NCBI GenBank assembly: GCA_965218045.1
Contig: CBDCJX010000011.1
Location: forward strand, 806,001-870,000
DNA from: CAVRCA01 sp965218045
GTDB lineage: Bacteria; Pseudomonadota; Alphaproteobacteria; Acetobacterales; Acetobacteraceae
DNA length: 64,000 nucleotides
Reading direction: 5' to 3'
The notes below the pieces were generated by a model. The model searched no databases and had not been told where the DNA came from. It was given only the letters and a program-made list of their open reading frames with translations. Numbering within the stretch: the first letter of the stretch is position 1; the number at the start of each line of letters is the position of its first letter. A program made the translations under genes and the position numbers. Of this stretch, positions 38,049-47,092 are shown piece by piece.

Positions 38049-39263
38049 TCAGGCCGAAGCGCCGTCGATGATGTCGCCGAACAACTCCCAGATCTTGCCG
38101 TTCCAACGCATCAGCTTGAGCTGCTGGATCGGGTGGAAATCGGTCGGGCTGGTATTGATCCGGATACCCGGCAGCAGGATCGGGCTTTCCAGGTTCTTGA
38201 GGTTCGCGGCCTGCTTCATCATGTTCTCGCGCGACAGGTCGTTGCCGCACTGCTTCAGGACCTTCATCATGGTGAGCGAAATCCCGTAGGCGAAGACGTT
38301 GCTGGCATCCTTCACGTCGCCCTCGGGGTAATACTTGGCCATGAAGGCGCGCCACTCATTCATGCCGGGATCGTTGGCGTATTGCGGATCGGTCGGGTCC
38401 TTGGCGTACGACGAGCTGATGATCCCGACGGCCTTTTCGCGTCCCGCCGGCTCGATCACGGTGCCGACCGAGACCGATACGCCGGTGAGCACGTGCATCG
38501 GCTTCCAACCCATGTCGGCCACCCGCCGGATCGTCTGTGCGGCGAATTTCGGTGTCGCCACCGTCATCAAGACAGTCACCCCCGCACCTCGCAGGCTGAC
38601 AAGCTGCGAGTCGATGGTGGCGTCGGTCACCTCGTACGATGCGAGCGTGACCACCGCTTCGAACCGGTCCTTCAGCACGTCGCGAAAGCCGGTCAGGTAG
38701 TCTTTCCCGAAATCATCGTTCTGGTACAGGATACCGATTTTCGCGTCCGGCTGCTCCTTCAGGATGTATTTCGCGTAGACCTGCGATTCGGTGACGTAGC
38801 TCGGCTGCCAGCCGATCGTCCAAGGATGCTCCTTGTAGTTGCCCCACTTGTCCGCGCCACTCGACACGAACATCTGCGGCACCTTCTTGCTGTTGCAGTA
38901 TTTGACGATCGCCGTGTTGCTCGGGGTGCCGAGGGTGTTGAACAGACACGCCACCCGATCCTGCTCGACTAGGCGCCTGATCTGCTCCACGGTTTTGGGC
39001 GGGCTGTAGGAATCGTCGTACGTGATGAAGTTGACCTTGCGGCCGGCGAAGCCGCCCATGTCGTTCGCCATACGGAACGCCGCCGCGTCGGCCTTGCCGA
39101 TCGTGCCATAGGCCGAGGCCGGCCCGCTGGTGGGGCACGTATTGCCGATGCGTATCTCGGTGGCGGTCACGCCGGTGGTGTCAGCAGCGCGTAGTATGGC
39201 GGGTGCGGCCGGCACGAAGCTGGCAGCCGCGGCGGCGGTGAGCAATGAGCGTCGGCGTATCAT
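38049..39263 (-). CDS. Branched-chain-type ABC binding protein B (second of tandem array)
   Basis: A 404-residue LivJ-like binding protein with Tat-type signal MIRRRSLLTAAAAASFV. It shares most blocks with copies A and C but has CPTSGPASAYG where the rest have a Tyr before Ser-Gly-Pro, a change in a conserved N-lobe motif near the ligand cleft of this family. Other specific positions are VSSGADKWGN, SYVTESQVY and KDPTDPQY. A GC-rich hairpin with a short T-run lies between copy A and this gene and could reduce its expression. An AGGGAAGGAA ribosome site precedes the ATG. Confidence 0.88.
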   Translation of the reverse strand: MIRRRSLLTAAAAASFVPAAPAILRAADTTGVTATEIRIGNTCPTSGPASAYGTIGKADAAAFRMANDMGGFAGRKVNFITYDDSYSPPKTVEQIRRLVEQDRVACLFNTLGTPSNTAIVKYCNSKKVPQMFVSSGADKWGNYKEHPWTIGWQPSYVTESQVYAKYILKEQPDAKIGILYQNDDFGKDYLTGFRDVLKDRFEAVVTLASYEVTDATIDSQLVSLRGAGVTVLMTVATPKFAAQTIRRVADMGWKPMHVLTGVSVSVGTVIEPAGREKAVGIISSSYAKDPTDPQYANDPGMNEWRAFMAKYYPEGDVKDASNVFAYGISLTMMKVLKQCGNDLSRENMMKQAANLKNLESPILLPGIRINTSPTDFHPIQQLKLMRWNGKIWELFGDIIDGASA

Positions 39264-39348
39264 GAGCGTTCCTTCCCTGCATGCGGCCCGTTGATCGGGC
39301 TTCAGGGAAGCTTAGCCTTGCTGGCAACTTCGCGCGATGGAAAACCAG

Positions 39349-39374
39349 CCGCCGCCGGCGCGCGCCGGCGGCGG
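39349..39374 (-). terminator. Strong GC hairpin between binding-protein copies A and B
   Basis: A perfect 13+13-bp inverted repeat of CCG/CGG units starting 8 nt after the stop of copy A. Read on the minus strand it is followed by CTGGTTTT, so it resembles a leaky intrinsic terminator or an mRNA-stabilising stem. It would lower transcription, or protect the upstream message, at the boundary between livGFHM-copy A and copies B-F. Confidence 0.5.
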
Positions 39375-39382
39375 TCGGCAGT

Positions 39383-40594
39383 CTAGACGCTGGCACCCTC
39401 TATGATGTCGCCGAAGCGGTTCCAGCGCTGGCCGGTCCACTTCATAAGCTGCAATTGGCGTATCGGCCGGTAGTCCGTCGGGCTGGTGTTGACCTTGATG
39501 CCAGGCAGCAAGACCGGCAGATCGAGATCTTTCAGGCTCGTCGCCTGCTTCATCAGGTTTTCGCGCGAGAAGTCGCTGCCGCACTGCTTCAGCACCTGGA
39601 GCATGGTCAACGTGACCCCGTAGCCGAACACGTAGCCGCTGTCGGACTGATCGCCGTCCGGGATGTGCTGCTTCATGAAGTCGCGCCATTGCTTCATGCC
39701 GGCGTCGTCATCCCAACTGGGATCAGTCGGGTCCTTCAGATAAGCCGAGCTGATGACGTCGACGGCGTTCTCCTTCCCGGCGGGCTCGATCACCGCACCC
39801 ACCGAGGCCGAGACGTTGGTCATCAAGTGCAGCGGCTTCCAATTCATCTGAGCGACCTTGCGGATCATCTGCGCGGCGAATTTTGGCGTCGCGGCAGTCA
39901 CCAGCACGTCGACGCCCGCAGATTGCAAAGAAACGGCCTGGGAGTCGATCGTCGGGTCGGTCACCTCGAATGAGACTTGCTTGACCTGATCGAACTTGGC
40001 GCCGAGCTCGTCCTTCAGCCCGATCACGTAATCTTTGCCGAAGTCGTCGTTCTGATAGAGGATGCCGATCCTTGCGTTCGGCTTCTCCTTCAGGATGTAC
40101 TTGCCGTAGATCTGCGCCTCGGTCTGGTAGCTTGGCTGCCAGCCGATGGTCCAGGGCTGCTTCTTGTAGTCGCCCCACTTGGCCGCGCCGGTGGAAACGA
40201 AAAGCTGCGGCACTTTCTTGGCGTTGCAGTATTTCACTATCGCCGAGTTGGTCGGTGTGCCGAGCGTGTTGAACAAGCAGGCGACCTGATCCTGCTCCAC
40301 CAGCCGACGCACCTGCTCAACCGTCTTGGGCGGGCTGTAACCGTCATCGTAGCTGATGAAATTCACTTTGTGGCCGGCAACACCGCCCTTCGCGTTCACC
40401 ATCTCGAACACGGCCGCGTCCATCTTGCCGATAATGCCGTAGGCGGAGGCTGGACCGCTATACGGCATCGTGTTGCCGATCTTGATCTCGTTCGCGGTGA
40501 CACCCGGCGTCTCCGCGGCTTGGAGCAGGGCCGGTGCGATCGGCAGAAAACTGGCGCTGGCGGCGCCGGTCAGCAAAGTACGTCTACGCAACAT
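39383..40594 (-). CDS. Branched-chain-type ABC binding protein A (first of tandem array)
   Basis: A 403-residue LivJ-like binding protein with Tat-type signal MLRRRTLLTGAASASFL, 15 bp after livM, so it is the copy most tightly bound to the transporter genes and probably the default partner. Blocks: MPYSGPASAYG, SPPKTVEQVRRLVEQ, LYQNDDFGKDYVIGL, EVTDPTIDSQ, KDPTDPSW and LLPGIKVNTSPTDY. Differences from its neighbours include FNTLGTPTNSA, VSTGAAKW and KKQPWTI. The family binds branched-chain amino acids, amides, urea or aromatic acids; sequence alone does not pick one. Confidence 0.9.
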   Translation of the reverse strand: MLRRRTLLTGAASASFLPIAPALLQAAETPGVTANEIKIGNTMPYSGPASAYGIIGKMDAAVFEMVNAKGGVAGHKVNFISYDDGYSPPKTVEQVRRLVEQDQVACLFNTLGTPTNSAIVKYCNAKKVPQLFVSTGAAKWGDYKKQPWTIGWQPSYQTEAQIYGKYILKEKPNARIGILYQNDDFGKDYVIGLKDELGAKFDQVKQVSFEVTDPTIDSQAVSLQSAGVDVLVTAATPKFAAQMIRKVAQMNWKPLHLMTNVSASVGAVIEPAGKENAVDVISSAYLKDPTDPSWDDDAGMKQWRDFMKQHIPDGDQSDSGYVFGYGVTLTMLQVLKQCGSDFSRENLMKQATSLKDLDLPVLLPGIKVNTSPTDYRPIRQLQLMKWTGQRWNRFGDIIEGASV

Positions 40595-40609
40595 CGTGAA
40601 TGGTTTCCT

Positions 40610-41668
40610 TTACGGTTTTCCGCCTGGTCGTGTTAGCCGAGCGTCCTGGCGCCCGCCTGGCAAGACGCGGTGGACAATCTGGCGCAGCAGTCCCGCGACC
40701 CCGGAGGGGATCAGATACATGAAGGCGATGAGGATCACGCCGTAGATGGCGCCGGGCGCGGCCTTGGAGACCTGCTCGGCGATGTTCGGGATGAACACGA
40801 CGAACGCGGCGCCGAAGATCGCGCCGGCGATCGAGGCGACGCCGCCCACCACGAGCCCGACGAACAGGAACACGGACAGGAATATGGTGAAGCTGTCCGG
40901 GGCAACGAACTCGACCGCGATGGCGCTGAGCGCTCCGGCAACGCCGGTGTACATCGCGCTGACCGCGAAAGTTCGCGTCTTCACCGAGGCGATGTCGATG
41001 CCCATCGCTTCGGCGGCGAGCGCGTGGTCACGGGTCGCCATCATCGCTCGGCCGACCCGTCCGCGTATCAGGTTCCAGGCCAGCAGGAACAGCAGCGCCG
41101 CGACGGTGAGCGAGAACAGGTAGAGATACTGGTCCGCCGTGAGCGGCAAGCCGAACGGCGCTTTCGGCTTGGAGATGACGATCCCCTGCACGCCGCCGGT
41201 CCAGTCCTCGATCAGCTTGAACTTGAGGAGCTGCGGCACCGCCACCGCGAGCGCGAACGTGGTCAACGCGAGGTAGAGCCCGGTGAAACGCAACGCCGGA
41301 TATCCCACCAGCAGACCGATGAAGGCACTGACCACGGCCGCGGCCGGGAGCGTTGCCCAATACGGCACGTTGAACTCCGAGATCAGGATCGCGGCGGTGT
41401 ACGCGCCCACGGCGTAGAATGCGCCATGCCCCAGGGATATTTGGCCATTGTAGCCGGTGACCAGATTGAGCCCCAGAATGGCCACCGCGTAGGCCACCAG
41501 CAAGGTGAGCTGAAACAGGTGGTAGCCGCTGACCAGGAAGGTGAGCGAGACCGCGAAGATCAGGAACAGCACGGTGACGACACCGGAAAGCCAGCTCCGC
41601 GTCGAGGGCTGAACCTGGATCGGGTTCGCCGCCGCTTCCCTGGCTTCAGCTGCGATTTCACCACTCAT
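40610..41668 (-). CDS. livM: Branched-chain-type ABC transporter permease LivM
   Basis: A 352-residue inner-membrane permease of the LivM type with about nine hydrophobic segments between residues 28 and 325. Family signatures are GLNLVTGYNGQISLGHGAFYAVGAYTAA and the cytoplasmic coupling loop (RDHALAAEAMGIDIASVKTRTFAVSAMYTGVAGAL). It pairs with LivH to form the translocation path for ligand delivered by one or more binding proteins. It starts 4 bp after livH and is followed by binding protein A after 15 bp. Both termini are longer and more polar than usual. Confidence 0.94.
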   Translation of the reverse strand: MSGEIAAEAREAAANPIQVQPSTRSWLSGVVTVLFLIFAVSLTFLVSGYHLFQLTLLVAYAVAILGLNLVTGYNGQISLGHGAFYAVGAYTAAILISEFNVPYWATLPAAAVVSAFIGLLVGYPALRFTGLYLALTTFALAVAVPQLLKFKLIEDWTGGVQGIVISKPKAPFGLPLTADQYLYLFSLTVAALLFLLAWNLIRGRVGRAMMATRDHALAAEAMGIDIASVKTRTFAVSAMYTGVAGALSAIAVEFVAPDSFTIFLSVFLFVGLVVGGVASIAGAIFGAAFVVFIPNIAEQVSKAAPGAIYGVILIAFMYLIPSGVAGLLRQIVHRVLPGGRQDARLTRPGGKP

Positions 41669-41672
41669 GTCG

Positions 41673-42545
41673 TTACACCCTGCTCATCACAACGCGGCCG
41701 AACAGACCCGTCGGCTTGATCATCAGCACCGCCACGATGATCACCAGTGCGAGCGACAGCTTCAGCTCCGTGCCGACCACGTACGCGCCACCCAAATTCT
41801 CGATCACGCCCACCGCGAACCCGCCAATCACCGCCCCGAGCGGGTTCTCGATCCCACCGAGCAACGCGCCGGCAAAGGCGTAGAGCAGCACGCCGGCCAT
41901 CATGTTCGGGTCGAGGAAGACCACCGGCGCGATCATCATGCCAGCGATGGCGCCGATGGCGGCGGCAAGTCCCCAGCCCAACGCCAGCATCCAGCCGACC
42001 CGCACGCCGACCAGCCGGCTCGAGGTCGGGTTGTAAGCCGCGGCGCGCATCGCCAGCCCGAGACTGGTGTGGCGGAAGAACAGGTAGACCAGGAGCAGCA
42101 CGATCAGTGTCACGACGGTCGAGCCGAGTTCGTGGCCGGAGATGAAGCCGCCGAACAGCGGCGTGGAGCTGCTGAACGGGCTCGGGAAGGTCTTGATCGT
42201 GAAGTCCCAGATCCAGCCGGTCATCGCGTTGACGATCAGCAGCAATCCTATGAACACCCCGACCGATGCCAGCACGGGCGCGTTCTCCATCGGACGCATC
42301 AGGATACGCTCGACCAGCACGCCGATGAAAAACGATACGATCACGGTGGCGATGAACGAGACCCAATACGACCAGCCGGCCGTCACCATCGTGTAGGCGA
42401 TGTAGGTCGACAGAGTCGCCATCTCGCCTTGCGCGAAGTTCACGTGATGGGTGGCCTGGTAGATCATGACCAGCGCCAAGGCGACGCTGGCATAGATCCC
42501 GCCGGTCGCCAGTCCCGACAGGATCTGATGGAGAACACCCTGCAT
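41673..42545 (-). CDS. livH: Branched-chain-type ABC transporter permease LivH
   Basis: A 290-residue permease of the LivH type, with roughly eight membrane segments. Typical stretches are GLATGGIYASVALALVMIYQATHHVNFAQGEMATLSTYIAYTM near the N-terminus and the coupling loop RHTSLGLAMRAAAYNPTSSRLVGVRVGWM. It partners LivM. The gene order is livG-livF-livH-livM on the minus strand, with livH 19 bp after livF and 4 bp before livM. Confidence 0.95.
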   Translation of the reverse strand: MQGVLHQILSGLATGGIYASVALALVMIYQATHHVNFAQGEMATLSTYIAYTMVTAGWSYWVSFIATVIVSFFIGVLVERILMRPMENAPVLASVGVFIGLLLIVNAMTGWIWDFTIKTFPSPFSSSTPLFGGFISGHELGSTVVTLIVLLLVYLFFRHTSLGLAMRAAAYNPTSSRLVGVRVGWMLALGWGLAAAIGAIAGMMIAPVVFLDPNMMAGVLLYAFAGALLGGIENPLGAVIGGFAVGVIENLGGAYVVGTELKLSLALVIIVAVLMIKPTGLFGRVVMSRV

Positions 42546-42564
42546 GCTCGCGGCGACCTTTCGT

Positions 42565-43258
<694 letters not shown>

Positions 43259-43275
<17 letters not shown>

Positions 43276-44071
43276 GCTCGGTCTCTCCTAGGTAGGCACG
43301 GATCACCTCCGGCTCGGCGCGCACCTCGTCAGGCGTGCCGTCGGCGATCTTCTGGCCGAACTCCAGCGCCACGACCTTGTCCGACACCCGCATCACCAGG
43401 CTCATGTGATGCTCGACCAGCAGGATGCTGAGCTTGAACTGGTCGCGGATCGAGACCAGCAGATCGGCGAGCTCGTCCACCTCGCCGTGGTTGAGCCCAC
43501 CCGCCGGCTCGTCCAGCAGCAGCAGGCTCGGTGCGCTGATCAACGCCCGCGCCAGCTCGACCCGCTTCTGTGTCCCGAACGGCAGCGAGGCGACCGTGAT
43601 GTGGGCGACGTCCTCGAGCTCGAGCAGGTGCAGCAGCCGATGCAACATCTCGTCGGCCTTGCGCTCTTCCCGTTGCACGGCGGGCAGGCGCAACGCGTTG
43701 CTGATGAACCCCGACCGGGCAAGGTGGTGCGCGCCGACCAGCACGTTGTCGCGCACCGACAATGAGCGAAACAGTGCCAGGTTCTGAAACGTGCGGCCGA
43801 TGCCGAGGTCGATCAGCTTGTGTCGCGGCGTATTGGCGAGCTTGCGATCCTCGAACCGGATCTCGCCTTCGATATAGCTGTAGATGCCGCTGATACAGTT
43901 GAACAGCGTGGTCTTGCCGGACCCGTTCGGCCCGATCAGCCCGCAGATCTGGTTGCGGCCGACATCGAACGAGACGCCGTCCAGCGCGACGACGCCGCCA
44001 AACCGGACCACCACGTTGCGGACCTGGAGCAAGGCCGCCCCGGCGCCAGACGCGCTAGGAGCGGCGTTCAT
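43259..44071 (-). CDS. livG: Branched-chain-type ABC transporter ATP-binding protein LivG
   Basis: A 270-residue ATPase of the LivG type, first gene of the liv array. Walker A is IGPNGSGKTTLFN, the signature is SLPFGTQKRVELARAL (an accepted variant of LSYGQQ), and Walker B is LLLLDEPAGGLNHGE. The C-terminal region has the LivG-type extension (EFGQKIADGTPDEVRAEPEVIRAYLG). The leader carries a sigma-70-like promoter and two inverted repeats, one of which would fold right at the ribosome site. Confidence 0.95.
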
Positions 44072-44079
44072 CGATGTTC

Positions 44080-44094
44080 GTCTCGAAACGAGAC
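44080..44094 (-). promoter_or_regulatory. Hairpin at the livG ribosome-binding region
   Basis: A perfect 6-3-6 inverted repeat, GTCTCG-AAA-CGAGAC, ending 8 nt before the livG ATG. In the mRNA the stem would hide the GAG that is the only visible Shine-Dalgarno-like sequence, so it could control translation of the operon; alternatively it is a repressor site. Confidence 0.4.
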
Positions 44095-44197
44095 CACGGC
44101 AAGATGGCGCGGCATGCCGGCGCCATGGAGGCTTCCCAAAAACGTGCTCCCTGCTCTTTGGCTGGCACCCGTTCAGGCTGCCGCAACATCGCGGTCG

Positions 44198-44225
44198 AAG
44201 ATACGGTCGGTCGCGGGCAAGTCAA
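44198..44225 (-). promoter_or_regulatory. Candidate promoter of the liv/binding-protein operon
   Basis: On the minus strand: -35 TTGACT (44220-44225), 16-bp spacer, -10 TATCTT (44198-44203), about 125 bp before the livG ATG. The 19-bp inverted repeat GCAAGT-N7-ACTTGC (44217-44235) overlaps the -35, a natural place for a repressor. Confidence 0.5.
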
Positions 44226-44304
44226 GCGAACTTGCGGACGCTGCATTGCAGGATCGGCCGAGCTTCTGCACGCTCGGCGAAACAAGCATGAATGGAGCTG
44301 GCTC

Positions 44305-45144
44305 ATGCCGACGACTGTAGCCGTGATCTCGGCCGGCAACATGGGTGCCGGGGTCGGACAGCGCCTGGTCGAACGCGGTGCGCAGGTTTGCACGTGGCTC
44401 GAAGGGCGCGGCGCGGCGACGATCGAGCGCGCGCGTCGGGCGGGCATGCGGCCGGTCGAGCTCAATGAAATCGCCGGCAAGGAATTTCTGCTGTCGATCG
44501 TGCCACCGGGCGACGCCGAGGCGCTGGCCGAGCGGCTGGCACCGGTCCTCGCCGCCAGCACGACCAAGCCGACCTATATCGACTGCAACGCGGTCAGCCC
44601 GCCGACAGTGGCGCGCATCGCGGCACGGATCGCGACGACCGGCTGCCGGTTCGTCGACGGCGGCATCATTGGCGGCCCGCCAACCCCGGACGGCAAGTCG
44701 CCGGTCTTGTATGTATCGGGGTCCGCCGCGCCGACGGTCACGGCGCTCGGCGAGTACGGACTGGATGTCCGCGTGTTGACCGGCGACATCGGCGCGGCAT
44801 CGGCGCTAAAAATGTCATACGCCGGGATCACCAAGGGTTTCACTGCGTTGGGCGCCGTCATGGCGCTCGCCGCGACGCACGCCGGGGCCGACGCGGCACT
44901 GCACCGCGAACTCGCCGACAGCCAGCCCGAGCTGCTCGCTTGGCTGTCCCGCCAGGTGCCGCGCATGTATTCCAAAGCCTATCGCTGGGTCGCGGAGATG
45001 GAGGAGATCGCCGGTTTCATCGACGACCCCTCGGCGGGCAGCCGCATTCTCGAGGGTGCCGCCGGGCTGTACCGGCGCCTCGCCGACGATCAGACCGAAA
45101 CCGAGGCGCTCACCGCCTTCTTCAACCGCACCGAGCAGAACTAA
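44305..45144 (+). CDS. NAD(P)-dependent oxidoreductase, 6PGDH-like with DUF1932 domain
   Basis: A 279-residue dehydrogenase of the beta-hydroxyacid/6-phosphogluconate dehydrogenase superfamily. The N-terminal Rossmann domain has AVISAGNMGAGVGQRLVERG; the C-terminal helical domain (SALKMSYAGITKGFTALGAV; MYSKAYRWVAEMEEIAGFI) fits DUF1932. The ATG at 44305, with GGAG 8 bp before it, matches the family start; the longer upstream open frame runs through the liv promoter. It is 11 bp before an SDR gene, so the two likely form an operon oxidising or reducing a common metabolite, divergent from the liv array. Confidence 0.82.
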   Translation: MPTTVAVISAGNMGAGVGQRLVERGAQVCTWLEGRGAATIERARRAGMRPVELNEIAGKEFLLSIVPPGDAEALAERLAPVLAASTTKPTYIDCNAVSPPTVARIAARIATTGCRFVDGGIIGGPPTPDGKSPVLYVSGSAAPTVTALGEYGLDVRVLTGDIGAASALKMSYAGITKGFTALGAVMALAATHAGADAALHRELADSQPELLAWLSRQVPRMYSKAYRWVAEMEEIAGFIDDPSAGSRILEGAAGLYRRLADDQTETEALTAFFNRTEQN

Positions 45145-45155
45145 GGAGAACGACG

Positions 45156-45938
45156 ATGGACATCCGCCTCGATGGCAAGACGGCCCTGATCACCGGTGGC
45201 AGCAAGGGCCTCGGCCTGGCGATGGCAACCTTGTTCGCCGCCTCGGGCGCCGACGTCGCGATCGTTGCGCGCCGACCCGAGGCGCTGGAGGAAGCCAAGC
45301 GAGCGATCGCGGCGACCGCGAAGGGCAAGGTGGTCACGGTCGCGGCGGATGTCGCCAAGGCGGATGCGGTGAAGCGCGCCTTCGATGCGGCGGCCGAGCA
45401 GCTGGGCCAGATCGACATACTGGTGAACAACGCCGGCACCTCGCAGACCGGCAAGTTCGAGGACATCACCGACGAAGTGTGGCAGGCCGATCTCGACCTC
45501 AAGCTGTTCGCCGCGATCCGCCTCGCGCGCTTGGCGATGCCGGGGATGCAGCAACGACGCTGGGGGCGCATCATCAACGTGCTGAACATCGGCGCGAAGG
45601 CGCCGCGCGCGGGCGGCGCGCCCACCGTGGTGTCACGCGCGGCGGGGATGGCGCTGACCAAGGTGCTGGCCGGCGAGGGCGCGCCGCACAACGTGCTGGT
45701 CAATGCGTTGCTGGTCGGGGTGATCGTCAGCGATCAGTGGGTTCGGCGCCACCAGGCGCAAGGCAGCAACGCGCCGTTCGAGGAGTTCACCAGCAAGATG
45801 GGCGCCAACGTGCCGCTGGGGCGGATGGGCACCGCGGAGGAGTTCGCCAACATGGCGTGCTTCCTCGCCTCCGACGCCGCCGGCTATGTCACCGGCACCG
45901 CGATCAACGTCGACGGCGGCACCTCCCCCGTGGTCTGA
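45156..45938 (+). CDS. Short-chain dehydrogenase/reductase-family protein with atypical active site
   Basis: A 260-residue SDR-fold protein. The nucleotide-binding ALITGGSKGLGLAMA, the NNAG motif (ILVNNAGTSQTG) and the C-terminal GTAINVDGGTSPVV are classical. The catalytic YxxxK is not present: aligned to the family, the segment APTVVSRAAGMALTK has Thr at the Tyr position and Arg at the Lys position, and the usual Ser is within VLNIGAK. Such variants may use another mechanism, bind cofactor without catalysis, or act in a complex. AAGGAG lies 7 bp before the ATG. Confidence 0.85.
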   Translation: MDIRLDGKTALITGGSKGLGLAMATLFAASGADVAIVARRPEALEEAKRAIAATAKGKVVTVAADVAKADAVKRAFDAAAEQLGQIDILVNNAGTSQTGKFEDITDEVWQADLDLKLFAAIRLARLAMPGMQQRRWGRIINVLNIGAKAPRAGGAPTVVSRAAGMALTKVLAGEGAPHNVLVNALLVGVIVSDQWVRRHQAQGSNAPFEEFTSKMGANVPLGRMGTAEEFANMACFLASDAAGYVTGTAINVDGGTSPVV

Positions 45939-46145
45939 GCGTGATACCAGTCGCGGCTCACGGGCGGCCTCCCTCGTTTGGATCTCAACAGCCGAAGCCC
46001 TGGCACACAAATGCCGTTCGGGGCCGTCCCCCAGCAGGACCTCCCGGCGAGCACGTCGTGCGCAACCCGTGGATCGCCACCGCGCTTCGCGCCTCGCGGT
46101 AACCGGATTGGCGCCGTCTGTTCCCGGTTCCGCCTGGAATTTTCT

Positions 46146-46791
46146 AACAATATGTTGCAACTCTCGCTAACCGTGTGATACAAGTTCGCCCATGTCCCCA
46201 GCCCCCTCCACCCCAACCGGCTTGATGTGCCGCTTCGGCCTGCTCGTCGAGCGGCTGAGGTGGACGCTTGCCGATTGGGTCGACCGGAACCCCCGGAACC
46301 GCGACGTGCTGGGGCCGCTTGCCTTGCTGCTGTGGAAGTACTTGCAGCGCACGACGCGGCGCCTCGCCGCGCTGCATGCGCAGTTCGCCGCCGGGACGCT
46401 TGCGCCGCGCAAGGACCGGGCGCCGCGCCGGGCAGCCGAGCGGGCCGAGTCGACACCACCCGAGCGGTCGAAGCTGCCGGGCGGCCCGGTGCTGGCGCGG
46501 TTCGGCGCCGGGTATCTCGGTGCCTGGCTGCTGGCTCTGGTCGAGGATGCGGAGATGCAGGCGCTGCTCGCGGCGTCGCCGCAAGCGGGTCGGCTACTGC
46601 GCCCGCTGTGGCGGCGACTGACCAACGACCCGCTGCCCGCGCCGCTGCGGCTGCCGCCGAAGCCGCCGCGTTCGGAGCAACCGCTCGCTCCGGCGGCGCT
46701 CGCCGCAGCGCCGGGCGAGGCAACGCCCCACGCCTCACCCCACGCTCCACCCCAAGTCCCATCCCATGCCCCACCTGGGCGTCGTCCGGCC
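46146..46791 (+). repeat. Dispersed repeat, copy B (inverted relative to copy A at 11616-12261)
   Basis: Promoter plus first 200 codons of the repeat gene, nearly the same as copy A but on the opposite strand. The coding part is much better conserved than the flanks; the promoter region is only partly similar, with the AACAAT-TGTT element, TTG of the -35 and ATAC of the -10 retained. Confidence 0.75.
46155..46182 (+). promoter_or_regulatory. Promoter of repeat gene copy B
   Basis: TTGCAA (46155-46160), 16-bp spacer, GATACA (46177-46182), with an AACA-ATA-TGTT inverted repeat (46146-46156) just upstream. The ATG is 9 bp after the -10, again implying a leaderless message. It is weaker than the copy A promoter. 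Confidence 0.5.
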
Positions 46792-46851
46792 GCTTCCGCC
46801 AAGCGTCCCGTCTCCCTGCCACCCTGGCCACCGCCGCTTTTCCGGGCCTGA
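46192..46851 (+). CDS. Dispersed repeat-gene protein, copy B (unknown function)
   Basis: A 219-residue protein of unknown function, the paralogue of the copy A product. The N-terminus MSPAPSTPTGLMCRFGLL and the blocks DRNPRNRDVLGPLALLLWKY and LARFGAGYLGAWLLALVED are shared; the C-terminal Pro/His-rich tail (about residues 175-219) differs. The conserved N-terminal two-thirds with a variable tail, and the near-identity of two copies 34 kb apart, suggest recent duplication or gene conversion. I do not recognise the family. It lies between the SDR gene and the S41 protease. Confidence 0.6.
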   Translation: MSPAPSTPTGLMCRFGLLVERLRWTLADWVDRNPRNRDVLGPLALLLWKYLQRTTRRLAALHAQFAAGTLAPRKDRAPRRAAERAESTPPERSKLPGGPVLARFGAGYLGAWLLALVEDAEMQALLAASPQAGRLLRPLWRRLTNDPLPAPLRLPPKPPRSEQPLAPAALAAAPGEATPHASPHAPPQVPSHAPPGRRPAASAKRPVSLPPWPPPLFRA

Positions 46852-47092
46852 GGCGGCGCAGTCTTTGGCACGTCGATAATGTTGCGTTTTCGAAACGGAC
46901 TGAGCGTTTCGCAGTCCGAACTTGAATCACGAATAGGGCCGGCGGTGCTCGGCAGAGGCATGGGAACCGGCGCCCGTGCTGCGATCCTCGCCAGCTATGA
47001 TGGGCCAGCTATGGTGGGGATGGCTTGGCTTGCTGCCTCGCGACAGCGCGGTGGCCCGAGCGCGTCGCCGGACTGGCGCCCGCGCGCGTCGC

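Noticed and set aside
32910..40594. Tandem binding-protein array as an assembly artefact
   Set aside because: The six copies differ throughout and have different gaps and signal peptides, so they are real diverged paralogues rather than collapsed or duplicated reads.
46898..46920. CGGACTG/CAGTCCG stem after repeat gene copy B as a terminator
   Set aside because: Short stem, competing GAAACG/CGTTTC pairing and no T-run; too weak to annotate.
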